A stretch of 64,000 nucleotides of DNA, from contig JAHDIK010000014.1 of NCBI GenBank assembly GCA_020630795.1, positions 20,940 to 84,939 of the forward strand, in the 5' to 3' direction. The position numbers and the translations under genes are program-made. Each line of letters starts with the position of its first letter. Positions within the stretch are counted from its first letter, which is position 1. This document shows positions 10,201 to 18,996 of this stretch, piece after piece. Source of the DNA: Colwellia sp. (lineage in GTDB: Bacteria > Pseudomonadota > Gammaproteobacteria > Enterobacterales > Alteromonadaceae). The notes under the pieces were generated by a model. The model saw nothing but the letters and a program-made list of their open reading frames with translations. It was not told the DNA's origin and did no database searches.

Positions 10201-11077
10201 CCAGTGTTCCTTGGAGTCTTAATATTTCAATCGCTTTGTGTGATGCGGCAAAAGAAGAAATAGATATTGAATTTGCGTTCCATTTTCCATTTAGTTTACT
10301 GTTTTTTATAACTAATTTATCTTCTTTTTCCGCAGTGCTCTTTATTAAAAAACTATCTAACGTTAAATGATTAATATGTAAATTAATCGGAAGGTAGAGT
10401 TCAGGTAGCTGCAGTGTATGGAGGTTTTTTAGCGCGTCTATAATTTTAGGCGCTGTTTTTTGCTCTGGAGATGATATTTGTTGTACGTTTAAATCGCTGT
10501 TTTGTTGGTATGTAACATTGGTAGCGGTTGGGTATTTAAAACCAAAATAATTATTTTTAATGTCTACCTGAGAATGAAAATCTTCGACAATAATCGTTTT
10601 GTTACTCACATTAATAGTCGCTAAATTGATAGAAAATTCATCGGCATTAATGGCAAAAGGTAGTTCAAGCTGTTTTGGAGTTGTATCTTCACTAGATGGC
10701 TTTGGATGAACGTTTATATTAAGTGTTTGAGCGCTTAATGAATCAATACATAATTTTTCTTTTAACAAACAGCGTAAATGAAACTTTAAAGTAATATTGT
10801 CAGCCCGCATATCAACATGCTCGTTGCTGTAGTGGAGCGATGTAAAGTTAACTCCTTCAGACAATAATCCATCTTTATACTCAAATGACAGCGGCGTTAG
10901 CTTGTTGACAATTTTAACCGTAATTTGTGCACCCCACGGACTGCTATATATCACCGCAAGCAAACAGAGTATGGCGGTTAACGAAATTAACAAAAATGCG
11001 GATAACTTTCTTCTAAACTTGGAGAAAAATGATGGCTTTCCAACTGATTTGGTAGAAGATGTGGTTGAATTAGGCAT
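7214..11077 (-). CDS. tamB: Translocation and assembly module subunit TamB
   Basis: Inner-membrane-anchored, bridge-like periplasmic protein of the AsmA/TamB group. With TamA it assists outer-membrane protein assembly, and it also takes part in phospholipid transport to the outer membrane. At 1287 aa it matches the family (E. coli 1259). Seen: a cytoplasmic basic N-terminus, one membrane helix at about residues 25-46, a very long beta-rich repetitive middle, and the conserved C-terminal DUF490 part (NVPGGRYHAYGQRLQIEKG, LSYLLRGQPLD, and a terminal segment ending in SIDLYYSFDTNL). Its ATG overlaps the tamA stop in TAATG, so the pair is translationally coupled. No frameshift was noticed. Confidence 0.95.
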   Translation of the reverse strand: MPNSTTSSTKSVGKPSFFSKFRRKLSAFLLISLTAILCLLAVIYSSPWGAQITVKIVNKLTPLSFEYKDGLLSEGVNFTSLHYSNEHVDMRADNITLKFHLRCLLKEKLCIDSLSAQTLNINVHPKPSSEDTTPKQLELPFAINADEFSINLATINVSNKTIIVEDFHSQVDIKNNYFGFKYPTATNVTYQQNSDLNVQQISSPEQKTAPKIIDALKNLHTLQLPELYLPINLHINHLTLDSFLIKSTAEKEDKLVIKNSKLNGKWNANSISISSFAASHKAIEILRLQGTLETHQDYLVNVGIKTKIKQNTIWPQIENSIQSTSFQGDLSSLRFTGSSQGSLDLTTNGTIALRVPELPYSITMNAKKLPLYDDLSNVVQPSTFALRSEGNLAHQNLTIDSVVNGLGYNDAKLHFQGQHSSNNNTSKNDSSNNKTQLEIASFTLVDAENDIDVSGNVSLADNPAWNLQITADKFTLPKIEQPILGYKLTGHISGLLNTHGVFKGKNSEVSIKNSNISGVLNNVPFSAVGNLDLGENLHLSQSNLSVSLYDSTVKLSGFNNTHWHVNGSINTPEINAHAPEVNGKLATTFSVEGPLNNPRIHFEHNVDNFKYKDFSSLFIQTKGVYEPLNNHAITAEVTSNKVIGFEHEFNDVISHINANINTQKIDLSWQGDLNSKLQIEGKWNTQSKHWTGKVESAEINYLDFQWLPNKKIIAEYNHRKKAISVSEHCWENEGLNLCLTEDVSFFKQGNIPLYLSMYTPIFNETFSPEDILINTNIDGTINLAWKRNSDYTLTGDLSFLAGNILLEDTKLGLPIEILSAWDKGKFTFDINKESVKSQLSLSPNEGNTAHFYSTLSIDSAIKRGGDFPILGTASLHNFNLRPFQSISPEISSLSGVVQSDIKLGGTLKTPNIKGKVSLYDASVNFLRSPTVFDQGNVTIDLLGTDAKIIGSFNVDDDIASINGDANWLHERWLNVDVAAEQLSVMVPPHVKATVAPQLNVKLTEDVLRFTGDVHVLDGILEVNKLPEGSVELSKDVIFVDTQGNEIVKESRFDIESSIRLFIDDEFQLSGQGFNGNLEGSLLIEHGTRQPLQVFGNLNVPGGRYHAYGQRLQIEKGKVAFNGPTDNPHVDLRATRTIPKESIKVGVEITGLANALTLNLISTPSMTRAQTLSYLLRGQPLDLDNPDNSGVGVALGAALANYSGILKQIEKLPLLNNVEIEGSSEQISIAGYIGKKIYLKYGIGVEEPVNELTVRLFLLSRLWLETISRAASERENSIDLYYSFDTNL

Positions 11078-12843
11078 TACAATTCAGCCCCTAAATTCAG
11101 GTGAATACGCCATGACGGTGATTCTTCGCTGATACTGTAGCCAACATCTAACTTAATTGCGCCAATGGGGGATATGTAATGTATACCGGGGCCAATAGCA
11201 TAGTTTTTAGTAATTTTGTTTTGATTGAACGAACTACCCGCATCAAAAAATATGGCTCCGCGAATATTGTCTGTGAAATAATATTGGTACTCAATGCTGC
11301 CGACTATAAGCCTTGTTCCACCGACAACTAGTTCATTAGATGTGTTATCAACAATAGTAGTTTGAACGGGGCCTACAGATTGGTAGTTAAATCCACGAAT
11401 GCTTTGATCGCCACCTGTAAAAAAGCGAAGGGAAGGTGACAAATCCCTAATGTTTAAATCGCCAACAGAGTCACCAATGTAGGTATAACCTAATTCAGCG
11501 CGTGTCACTAGCCTATGTCGAGGTGCTAGGGTAGTAATGTTTCGCCAGTGGGCATTAAATTTTAAGAAACTCGTTTTCGATGAAATCGCTGTGTGCGTGC
11601 CTTCAATGTTATAAAACTGACTAAAACCTTCTATTGGATCTATTAATGAGCCAACTCTTTCGGTGTGTGACCAGCTATAACCAAGTAAAAAGTAGTCAGC
11701 AGTATCTTCAAGGCTATTCAGTTCCCATTCTTCATGTAAAAAACGTATGTAGGCTTCTGTATTTAAGTTGTTTGTTGTTGTTTTTTTACTGATTCGTGAC
11801 GACCAATAATTACTGGTTAAGTCGCCGTAATCGTCATTTTCGAGTAATAATTTAAATTGAATAACGTCTGATAAAGAGTTGTTTATAGGAATTGAATAAG
11901 TAAATTTCCCTGTAGGGTTAACTTTAGAGTATTTAATACGGGTTTCTTGTCGATGCCCATATTTATTCACCAATGGCGTTTTCCAGCCCGCAGATATTCT
12001 GAATTTTGTGTCAGTAGCGTAACCTAAACCAACATCAAAATAATGGCGTTTTGCTTTTTCGAGTGAAACTTGGATTGGCACTACGTGGTTGTTAGACAGT
12101 AACTCCGCATTTTTTTGTGGAACAATAACAATATTACTAAAGTATTGAGTGCGCTCTAGATTATTTTGCAGTGTTTGCAGTTGAGAAAGCTGGTAATTAT
12201 CACCACTCTCAAAAGGAATCAATTTATCGATTACATTTTGGTTAACGGTATTATTGATAAAGCTTACGTCGCCAAATGTGTATCGAGCACCGCTATTATA
12301 GGCGAGTGAAATATTAGCTAGATTCTCAGGAGTAATGGCTATTTTCGCAACATCAAATTTTCCATCAAAATAGCCTCGTTCTAGCCCGATAGCCATTAAA
12401 TCAGCTTTCAACTTTTCATAGGTGCCATGATTTAAAATATCATTTTTTTTAATTGGAATATTGTTTGAAAAACGTGTGAATACGTCATCGTTAGACGCAT
12501 CATTAATAATTTTTAGTTCAATGTTATTTATTTTGGTCGGGGGATTTAAAACAATATCTAGATCTACTTTCCAAATATCGTTTTTTTGTTCTTTGTCTAT
12601 GTTTAATTCGACATGAGATTGATAATACCCCAAAGCTTGAAGTGCTTTAATTGTATTGTCTTTAGCTGAATGTAAAAATGAAATTCGAGATAATTCGCTG
12701 GTTGGTAAATCACCTAGGTAACTTTTTATATTACTGGTTATGTCGTCAGGCAAGCCCTCAGTAATATTTACTTGGACGTTTTTCGCAATAGCGTTACTCA
12801 GCATGAGTATGCTTAAACAAAAAACAAGTAGAAAACGCGACAT
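11077..12843 (-). CDS. tamA: Translocation and assembly module outer-membrane protein TamA
   Basis: Omp85-family outer-membrane protein, partner of TamB. 588 aa with a signal peptide (about 1-20), three predicted POTRA domains (about 22-260) and a 16-strand type barrel (about 265-588). The Omp85 hallmarks are visible near the C-terminus: FFTGGDQSIRGF (the VRGF-type lid loop motif, here IRGF) and a GAIFFDAGSSF strand. The protein ends in Leu (NLGAEL) and not in the aromatic residue usual for barrel proteins. First gene of the tamAB operon; the 321-base gap upstream to the divergent HDOD gene must hold its promoter. Confidence 0.95.
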   Translation of the reverse strand: MSRFLLVFCLSILMLSNAIAKNVQVNITEGLPDDITSNIKSYLGDLPTSELSRISFLHSAKDNTIKALQALGYYQSHVELNIDKEQKNDIWKVDLDIVLNPPTKINNIELKIINDASNDDVFTRFSNNIPIKKNDILNHGTYEKLKADLMAIGLERGYFDGKFDVAKIAITPENLANISLAYNSGARYTFGDVSFINNTVNQNVIDKLIPFESGDNYQLSQLQTLQNNLERTQYFSNIVIVPQKNAELLSNNHVVPIQVSLEKAKRHYFDVGLGYATDTKFRISAGWKTPLVNKYGHRQETRIKYSKVNPTGKFTYSIPINNSLSDVIQFKLLLENDDYGDLTSNYWSSRISKKTTTNNLNTEAYIRFLHEEWELNSLEDTADYFLLGYSWSHTERVGSLIDPIEGFSQFYNIEGTHTAISSKTSFLKFNAHWRNITTLAPRHRLVTRAELGYTYIGDSVGDLNIRDLSPSLRFFTGGDQSIRGFNYQSVGPVQTTIVDNTSNELVVGGTRLIVGSIEYQYYFTDNIRGAIFFDAGSSFNQNKITKNYAIGPGIHYISPIGAIKLDVGYSISEESPSWRIHLNLGAEL

Positions 12844-13164
12844 ATTATTCCTTTAACCCGTATACGAAAAACATTTTCTATTTTGCTATTTCAGTTTTGA
12901 GCCTTAGCGCTAGAAAACAGCATTATTATAACGAATTAATGCCTTTTGTTTATCATTTGTTGTGTTTCGTTACATTCTTTTTGGGGGTTATTTTCACTTT
13001 TTAATAAACAACTTGAGTTGCGTGTTTTTTCAATTTATTATTTTTTGATGTATTCGATATACCATCTTGAAAAATTTGTATTTTTTTTTAAATTTAACTA
13101 TCCATGTACGTAAAATGTGCTATGTTGAAATAGTACTTAATAAAAAATATTAGAGGTTTACTTT
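12844..13164. other. Divergent intergenic region, no gene seen
   Basis: This 321-base, strongly AT-rich region separates tamA (minus) from the HDOD gene (plus). It contains poly-T and poly-A runs and no convincing ORF or RNA gene. It must hold two promoters. A ribosome site (GAGG) precedes the ATG at 13165. I could not assign -35/-10 elements with confidence. Confidence 0.6.
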
Positions 13165-14007
13165 ATGGGAACGGAAAACGCACTATATACCATTTTAGTT
13201 GAGAAGATTAAGCAAGATGCATTGGTATTACCTACGCTGCCGGAAATAGCGCTAAAAGTGCGAGAAGCCGCAGATAACCCTGATGTTAACTTGAATCAAA
13301 TGAGTGAGATTATTGCTCAAGATCCAGCTTTGTCTTTAGGTATGCTTAAAGTTGCTAACAGCGCATTACTTGGACGTGGTGTAAAGGTTGAAACTGTAAG
13401 CCAAGCGGTAACACGTATTGGATTGCGCCAAATAAAAAGTATTGCGACTGCAATGGCACTTGAACAAGTATTTGTTTCAAACAATAAAGTTGTTTCTATG
13501 TACTTGAAAAAGTCGTGGGAAAAAACGATTGATGTAGCATCTATTGCGATTAGCTTGATGACTTTTTATAAGAAAGAGAACAAGCACAGTTCGTTATCGC
13601 TAGATGAATTAACGTTAGCTGCTTTAGTGCACTCTATCGGTGTTTTACCTATTTTAACTGAAGCAGAAAATCATCCGGATGTTTTTGCGAAGCCAGAGTT
13701 TTTACAACAAGCCATTGTGAAGTTATCAAGCAATATTGGTGCAGAAGTGACCAAAGCTTGGGGGTTCTCTGACGAATTTATTGAGTTAGTGAAAAGCTGG
13801 AGTGATTTAACTGTTTTACCTAAAGAAACTCATTATCTAGACTTTATTCGTGCTGGCGCAATTTACCATGAGATTTTTAAGAATGAATCTACATGTGAAG
13901 TGCTATTGAAAAGTTATGTATCTAAGGGAATATTACCAGACGTTGACTTTATGCAAACGGAAGAATTTTTAGAAATGACTGAAAACGTTAAGCAAATGTT
14001 TTCATAG
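13165..14007 (+). CDS. HDOD-domain signalling protein
   Basis: 280 aa, essentially one HDOD domain (about residues 15-215) with the family pattern LPTLPEIALKVREAADNPDVNL near the start, followed by IIAQDPALSLGMLKVANSALLG and an SIATAMALEQVF-type helix. HDOD proteins are HD-GYP relatives that usually lack catalytic metal ligands and act as protein-interaction modules in signal output, often tied to c-di-GMP, motility or stress. No second domain (EAL, GGDEF or receiver) is attached. It is convergent with rdgC across a shared terminator and is monocistronic. Confidence 0.88.
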   Translation: MGTENALYTILVEKIKQDALVLPTLPEIALKVREAADNPDVNLNQMSEIIAQDPALSLGMLKVANSALLGRGVKVETVSQAVTRIGLRQIKSIATAMALEQVFVSNNKVVSMYLKKSWEKTIDVASIAISLMTFYKKENKHSSLSLDELTLAALVHSIGVLPILTEAENHPDVFAKPEFLQQAIVKLSSNIGAEVTKAWGFSDEFIELVKSWSDLTVLPKETHYLDFIRAGAIYHEIFKNESTCEVLLKSYVSKGILPDVDFMQTEEFLEMTENVKQMFS

Positions 14008-14030
14008 GTTTATACGTATTTTTTATGTAC

Positions 14031-14057
14031 AAAAAAGGCACCTAAGGTGCCTTTTTT
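14031..14057 (+). terminator. Bidirectional terminator between HDOD gene and rdgC
   Basis: A perfect 12-bp inverted repeat with loop TAA, running from six A to six T around a GGCACC/GGTGCC core, works equally on both strands. It lies between convergent genes. Confidence 0.9.
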
Positions 14058-14110
14058 AATGATTGTGCTATTTATAGGTTATAGATAGCTTTTGTATGGA
14101 CAGGATTAAA

Positions 14111-15031
14111 TTAAGATTCTAAGTAATCCGTTGTTTTAACCGAAAACTCACCTAATAAATCATCAATTAATCTATTTAATTCGCCTGCCATTAAGGCAAA
14201 GTCAGCGTCGAGTCGAGCAAGAATATCATCTTTATCAATTTCGTCGTTTTGCTCTTGTAACACATCAAAGAACTTTAGTCCTTTAATAGCTAGATCGTCA
14301 CAAAGCATGAATGAAATTGCTTCGTCCCATTCTAATCTTACTTTTACAACGTACTTGTCTGCATCTAAGTGTGCTTTAATTTCGTCACTGGTTAAATCTT
14401 GATTTTTAACTCTAACAACAGCACCGTCGTCACCTAATGCGTTAAATTCTGCTTCCATTCCAAGTGTAAATTGGTCGCCAACTGGAGATTCAGTTAACCA
14501 GTCGGTCATTACTTCATCAGGCGCTTTTTCTGGAGAAACTGAGGTAACAGGTAACGTACCTAAGGCTTTACGTAATAACGCGAGTAAATCTTCTGCTTTG
14601 CCTCGAGAGCTAGAGTTTATAACAATAATATTATGTTCTGGATTAATATAGGCGTGTGTGTCAGTTACACGAGAAAACGCACGAGGCAGTAATTCAAAGA
14701 TAATGTCTTCTTTAAATTGTTCTTTTTCTTTTTTGGTTGCGTTACGAGAGTGCTCTTGCTCGTGTGCTGCTAATTTAGCTTCAAGTTGATCTTTAATCAC
14801 TGGCGCAGGAAGAATTTTTTCTTCTTTACGTGCACATACTAGAAAATTGTTATTAACACCATGAACAACAGTGTCGCCATGTTTACCTAACGCATTAACC
14901 CAACCAAAGTGTGATTGCTCTGTAGAAGCACATGGCGTAAACAAGTGTTCAGAAAGTTGCTTTTCTATTTCTTGTTCAGACCATTCAAAAGGACGTGTGA
15001 AAGCGAAAAAATATAGGTTTTTAAACCACAT
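14111..15031 (-). CDS. rdgC: Recombination-associated protein RdgC
   Basis: Ring-shaped, nucleoid-associated DNA-binding protein that competes with RecA and modulates recombination. 306 aa, the usual length. The N-terminus (MWFKNLYFFAFTRPFEW), the FGWVNALGKHGD segment, KDQLEAKLAAHE and LPRAFSRVTDTHAYINP are all characteristic. The final LLGEFSVKTTDYLES is consistent with family C-termini. It is convergent with the HDOD gene and separated from the upstream histidine kinase by about 113 bases, so it likely has its own promoter. No LexA box was identified. Confidence 0.96.
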   Translation of the reverse strand: MWFKNLYFFAFTRPFEWSEQEIEKQLSEHLFTPCASTEQSHFGWVNALGKHGDTVVHGVNNNFLVCARKEEKILPAPVIKDQLEAKLAAHEQEHSRNATKKEKEQFKEDIIFELLPRAFSRVTDTHAYINPEHNIIVINSSSRGKAEDLLALLRKALGTLPVTSVSPEKAPDEVMTDWLTESPVGDQFTLGMEAEFNALGDDGAVVRVKNQDLTSDEIKAHLDADKYVVKVRLEWDEAISFMLCDDLAIKGLKFFDVLQEQNDEIDKDDILARLDADFALMAGELNRLIDDLLGEFSVKTTDYLES

Positions 15032-15144
15032 CTATGATTATCCTGACCCCAAAAAATAGGGCTGTTAAGTTGAGAAAGTGGGTAATAATAACTTAATTGA
15101 TTAGGTTAATCATTGTAAAAATAGTAGGAATGTTGGCTTTTAAA

Positions 15145-16878
15145 TTATTTCATATCAGCAAATTCAATTTCAAAGGTTAGGCCTTTTCCAATTTCACTAT
15201 GTGCTTCAATTGTTCCATTTAATGTATCAGTAACAAGTGACTGCATAATGTGGGTGCCTAGGCCGGAACCGCCAGAGGTAGCCTTAGTCGTGTAAAAGGC
15301 ATCAAATAGGGTGTTTAATGCGTCTTGTGAAACACCGTGTCCATCGTCTGAATATTGTATGTGTACTCTGTCTCCCGACATAGTTACGTTAATATCTATG
15401 GTTCCTTTTTTAATATCTTCAAAGCCATGTATAAGTGAATTAATAATTAGGTTTGTGAATATTTGTGATAATGCACCCGCATGACAGTGAAGCTCGATAC
15501 TAGACGAACAACTCACGTTAATTTCATGCGCCGTATTTTTTAGTCTTGGGTTTAGTGAATTGATTATTTCTTGAATGTATTTAGCAATATTAACTAATCT
15601 AATTTTATCACTGAGTTGATCGACAGCTACCTGTTTAAAGCTTGCAATAAGATCAGAGGCTCGATCTAAGTTTTTCTCTACTAATTGCACGCTTTTTTCT
15701 GAGCCATCAATAAATTCATCAAGTGCGCGTTTAGACAAGTTTTGTTGTTCTACGTTGTCTTTTAGTTTAACAATTAAATCAGATAGATAGGTTACAGACG
15801 TAATTCCTACACCAATAGGCGTGTTAATTTCGTGTGCCATTTCTGCAGAAAGATTACCTAGCGCCGCAATTTTTTCTGAATTGAGCAATCGTTCTTTTGC
15901 TTTATTCAGCTCAATAATTGAAGACTTTAATTCACTATTGGTTTTAGTTAATGTTTTTTCAGTTTGCCCACGTCGGCTAATTTCGTCTTTTAATTGGGTT
16001 TGTTGTTCAAGTAGCTCTCGTTGTTGTACTTCCATTTTAAGCATAGTGGTACTTAGCGATGACGTTTTACGTGCAACTTCTTGCTCTAAAAGCAGATTAT
16101 GTTCATCTAGCTTGTCGTTAGCTTCAATAACTTCAACTTGAGCTTCATTTAGTTGTTCTTTATGCAAAACAAGTTCATCAATGAGCTTGTTGTAGGCATT
16201 TTGTAAAACACTTAGTTCATTTTGTTCGTAATTAATAATATGCAGTTTAGATGCTTCAGGGTCGTCTACATCAAAGTGTTCCATTTGTTCAGTGAGTTGG
16301 TTAAGAGGAGAAGTTAATAAGCGACTAAAAGCTAAAGAAAATAATAGTACGAGGGCACCAGTTTTTACCATCGCATTACCAATAAGAAAATATATACCCA
16401 CTTCAATACGGTTGAAAATAACCTCGTTGCTTGAAAGCAAGGTAACTTTACCAACTTTTGTCGTTCGCCCAGAAAACTCGAAAATTAAAGGAAAGGTATG
16501 GCCAAATAAGCCTTTATTCATGAGAGATAAACCGAATAAACCACTAACTCGTTCGTTATTTGAAGATTCATCTTCATTGGAGTCGCCTAGTTGCGCGATT
16601 ATTTGGTTATTTTCATCAGTGACCGTAATTCCTTTGATCATAGGAATGGCAACTAACCCATCAGCAATATCAATGGCTTGCTGTGTATTCAGTTCCCATA
16701 CCGCACGAGTCAAGCTGCCGCTGAATGTTTTTTCTAACGTAAGTAGTTCACTGTTGATATGACTTTTTGTATTAACGTATTCCGCACCAATTTGAACACA
16801 AGTCACTACAAACGTTAAAACGAAGTAAAGTGATAACACTCGAGTAAGCAATTTTCGGGAAATACTGGTTGTTTTCAT
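15145..16878 (-). CDS. Sensor histidine kinase, orphan
   Basis: Membrane histidine kinase of 577 aa. Two membrane helices (about 14-34 and 165-185) enclose a periplasmic domain of about 130 residues. A HAMP-like linker (LTSPLNQLTEQMEHFDVDD) and a long coiled coil (about 215-330) lead to the kinase core. The phosphoacceptor His349 sits in AEMAHEINTPIGVG, and the ATPase domain shows the N box (FTNLIINSLIHGF) and G boxes (YSDDGHGVSQ, SGGSGLGTHIM). This is the HisKA type that often lacks a fused receiver, and no response regulator gene adjoins it, so its partner is elsewhere. The signal sensed is unknown. Confidence 0.9.
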   Translation of the reverse strand: MKTTSISRKLLTRVLSLYFVLTFVVTCVQIGAEYVNTKSHINSELLTLEKTFSGSLTRAVWELNTQQAIDIADGLVAIPMIKGITVTDENNQIIAQLGDSNEDESSNNERVSGLFGLSLMNKGLFGHTFPLIFEFSGRTTKVGKVTLLSSNEVIFNRIEVGIYFLIGNAMVKTGALVLLFSLAFSRLLTSPLNQLTEQMEHFDVDDPEASKLHIINYEQNELSVLQNAYNKLIDELVLHKEQLNEAQVEVIEANDKLDEHNLLLEQEVARKTSSLSTTMLKMEVQQRELLEQQTQLKDEISRRGQTEKTLTKTNSELKSSIIELNKAKERLLNSEKIAALGNLSAEMAHEINTPIGVGITSVTYLSDLIVKLKDNVEQQNLSKRALDEFIDGSEKSVQLVEKNLDRASDLIASFKQVAVDQLSDKIRLVNIAKYIQEIINSLNPRLKNTAHEINVSCSSSIELHCHAGALSQIFTNLIINSLIHGFEDIKKGTIDINVTMSGDRVHIQYSDDGHGVSQDALNTLFDAFYTTKATSGGSGLGTHIMQSLVTDTLNGTIEAHSEIGKGLTFEIEFADMK

Positions 16879-17046
16879 TCATCTACGCTTTGTCGTTTGA
16901 ATTACTTTAATATTAGTCATTTTCTATCAGGTATAAAGTTTTTTATTCATATCTTGTAAAAACCTACTACACTTTGGCTGAGCTTTTAATAAAAAAGTCG
17001 TTTAAATTTAATGGTTTTGTCATAAATTATTAAAAAAAGTGTAGCA

Positions 17047-17064
17047 TTGTAACAAAACTGTCAT
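17047..17064 (+). promoter_or_regulatory. Pho box upstream of the porin gene
   Basis: Two 7-mers, TTGTAAC (17047-17053) and CTGTCAT (17058-17064), are separated by AAAA. This is the 7-4-7 PhoB-binding layout (consensus CTGTCAT-N4-CTGTCAC). It lies 65 bases before the porin ATG at 17130. A -10 hexamer is not obvious; TAGCAT at 17080-17085 is one possibility. Confidence 0.75.
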
Positions 17065-17129
17065 ACAACGGTGGCAAACTAGCATCATTGAAACAACAAA
17101 CATATTTAATACAACGTTTAAGGGATAAC

Positions 17130-18047
17130 ATGAAATTATCTAACAATTTAGTTGCTGTGGCGGTTTTTGCTGGCCTTTCAGTTCCTGCTTTCGCTGCAGA
17201 CGTATCAATTTACGGTAAAGCAAATGTAACAGTTCAGTCTTCTGATGAAGGTGAAGGTTCGTTTACTGAAGTTAAAAGCAATGCCTCTCGAATTGGCTTC
17301 AAAGGCACACATCAATTAGAAGAAGGCCTTGAAGTTGTTTATAAAGCTGAATTTGAAGTAGACCTTGATGGTGACGGCGACACATTTAAAGGTCGTAACC
17401 AATACGTAGGGTTACGCGGTGCATTTGGTGAAGTGTTATTAGGTAAAAATGACACTGTAACAAAACAGTCACAAGGTAAAGTTGATTTATTTAGCGATTT
17501 AAATGCGGATATTAAAAACTTATGGAAAGGTGAAAACCGCATGGCGGACACTGTAACTTATAAGTCTCCTAAATTTTCAGGATTACAATTTGGTTTAACA
17601 TACGTTGCTGAAGACAGTGTTGACGGTGATAACGGATACTCTTTATCTGTAGGTTACGGTGACGCTAAACTGAAAAAATCTGATGTTTTCGCTTCAGTTG
17701 CAATGGATTCAGACGTTAAAGGTTATGATTTAACTCGTGCTACAGTGTCAGGTAAGGTATCAGGCGTTACTTTAGGTGCTATGTTCCAAACACAAGAAAA
17801 AGTAGACGGTAGTGCAGACATGGACGGTTTCATGGTTTCTGCGAAATACAGCGTTGATAAGTTAACGTTTAAAGGTCAAATTCAAACAGCTAACTTCGAT
17901 GATGGTGATGATCAGTCAGGTGTTACGTTAGGTGTTGACTACAAACTTGCGAAAAATACTAAATTATTTGGTTATTACACGAGTTTTGATTTAGATAGCC
18001 AAGAAGATGAAGAATTTTTAGCTGCTGGTATTGAATATAAGTTTTAA
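17130..18047 (+). CDS. Outer-membrane porin, probably phosphate-starvation induced
   Basis: General-type trimeric porin of 305 aa. The start at 17130 is chosen over the in-frame ATG at 17088 because it follows AGGGATAAC and begins a clean signal peptide (MKLSNNLVAVAVFAGLSVPA, cleavage after AFA). The mature protein opens with ADVSIYGKANVTVQS and ends in the aromatic C-terminal strand GIEYKF, both hallmarks of proteobacterial porins. Loop regions are rich in Asp (e.g. DLDGDGDTF), so it is not evidently basic like the anion-selective OprP. The upstream Pho box and the neighbouring phoBR suggest use during phosphate limitation, as for PhoE; that is inference. Followed by its own terminator. Confidence 0.92.
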   Translation: MKLSNNLVAVAVFAGLSVPAFAADVSIYGKANVTVQSSDEGEGSFTEVKSNASRIGFKGTHQLEEGLEVVYKAEFEVDLDGDGDTFKGRNQYVGLRGAFGEVLLGKNDTVTKQSQGKVDLFSDLNADIKNLWKGENRMADTVTYKSPKFSGLQFGLTYVAEDSVDGDNGYSLSVGYGDAKLKKSDVFASVAMDSDVKGYDLTRATVSGKVSGVTLGAMFQTQEKVDGSADMDGFMVSAKYSVDKLTFKGQIQTANFDDGDDQSGVTLGVDYKLAKNTKLFGYYTSFDLDSQEDEEFLAAGIEYKF

Positions 18048-18080
18048 CAGCAGAAAGTTTATCTTTTCTACAGTTACAAT

Positions 18081-18107
18081 AAAAACCGCATATTTTGCGG
18101 TTTTTTT
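18081..18107 (+). terminator. Terminator after porin gene
   Basis: Stem AAAAACCGCA / TGCGGTTTTT with a 5-nt loop, followed by further T, 33 bases after the porin stop. It separates the porin transcript from phoBR. Confidence 0.88.
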
Positions 18108-18165
18108 GTTTTTAAACGATAGTGAAATAAATCGCATCTTGATATTATGTGGTTAATCTCTCGTT

Positions 18166-18199
18166 TTGTCATAAAAGTGTCACTTAAATTTAGCACAAT
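18166..18199 (+). promoter_or_regulatory. Pho box and candidate -10 of phoBR
   Basis: TTGTCAT (18166-18172), AAAA, GTGTCAC (18177-18183) is a near-consensus Pho box. CACAAT at 18194-18199 begins 10 nt after the box and is the candidate -10. Position and match indicate autoregulation of phoB-phoR by PhoB. Confidence 0.82.
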
Positions 18200-18297
18200 A
18201 AACACATACACGATTTACTCGTCTTATTATGCAGTATTTATAAGGCTCGTTTATTTAAGGTTATTTTGAACACTTTGAGAAACATAGCAGGATTTTT

Positions 18298-18993
18298 ATG
18301 AGCAGACGTATTTTAGTTGTCGAAGATGAAACGCCAATCAGAGATATGATCACTTTTGTGTTAGAGCAAAATGGATTTAACGTAATTGAAGCACAAGATT
18401 ATGATGAGGCTGTTACAAAAGTTGTAGAACCTTATCCTGATTTAATTCTACTTGATTGGATGTTACCGGGCGGTACAGGTGTAAAATTAGCTAAATCACT
18501 TAAACAAAGTGAGTACACTCGTAATATACCTATTATTATGCTGACAGCTCGCGGCGATGAAGAAGATAAAGTAAAAGGCTTTGAAGCAGGTGTTGATGAT
18601 TATGTTACAAAACCATTTTCTCCTAAAGAGCTTATTGCACGTATTAAAGCCGTTATTAGAAGAGTCGCTCCAACTTCTCTTGAAGAAGAGATAGAATTTC
18701 ATGGTATGAAGTTAGATCCGGTATCTCACCGTGTTTCTATATTTGATCGTAGTTTAGACTTAGGTCCTACAGAGTTTCGTCTACTTCACTTTTTTATGAC
18801 TCACACCGAACGCGTATATAGTCGCGAACAATTGTTAGATAACGTATGGGGCACAAATGTGTACGTTGAAGACAGAACGGTTGATGTACATATTAGAAGA
18901 TTACGCAAAGCGATAACGGGCGAAGGTCACGAAAATTTCATACAAACAGTCCGTGGTTCAGGTTACCGCTTTTCAGGAAAATTATCGTCGTAG
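18298..18993 (+). CDS. phoB: Phosphate regulon response regulator PhoB
   Basis: OmpR/PhoB-family transcription factor, 231 aa, which activates phosphate-starvation genes when phosphorylated. The receiver domain (1-125) carries the acidic pair (VVEDE), acceptor Asp53 in LLDWMLPGG, Thr in [11 protein letters not shown] and Lys in [13 protein letters not shown]. The winged-helix effector domain (about 130-228) shows [13 protein letters not shown], the recognition region [11 protein letters not shown] and the terminal TVRGSGYRF. PhoR starts 3 bases after its stop, so the two form one operon, preceded by a Pho box. Confidence 0.98.
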   Translation: MSRRILVVEDETPIRDMITFVLEQNGFNVIEAQDYDEAVTKVVEPYPDLILLDWMLPGGTGVKLAKSLKQSEYTRNIPIIMLTARGDEEDKVKGFEAGVDDYVTKPFSPKELIARIKAVIRRVAPTSLEEEIEFHGMKLDPVSHRVSIFDRSLDLGPTEFRLLHFFMTHTERVYSREQLLDNVWGTNVYVEDRTVDVHIRRLRKAITGEGHENFIQTVRGSGYRFSGKLSS

Positions 18994-18996
18994 TTT

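Noticed and set aside
15821..16141. Open frame on the plus strand opposite the histidine kinase
   Set aside because: Ser/Cys/Leu-rich translation typical of the antisense of a coiled-coil gene, with no ribosome site.
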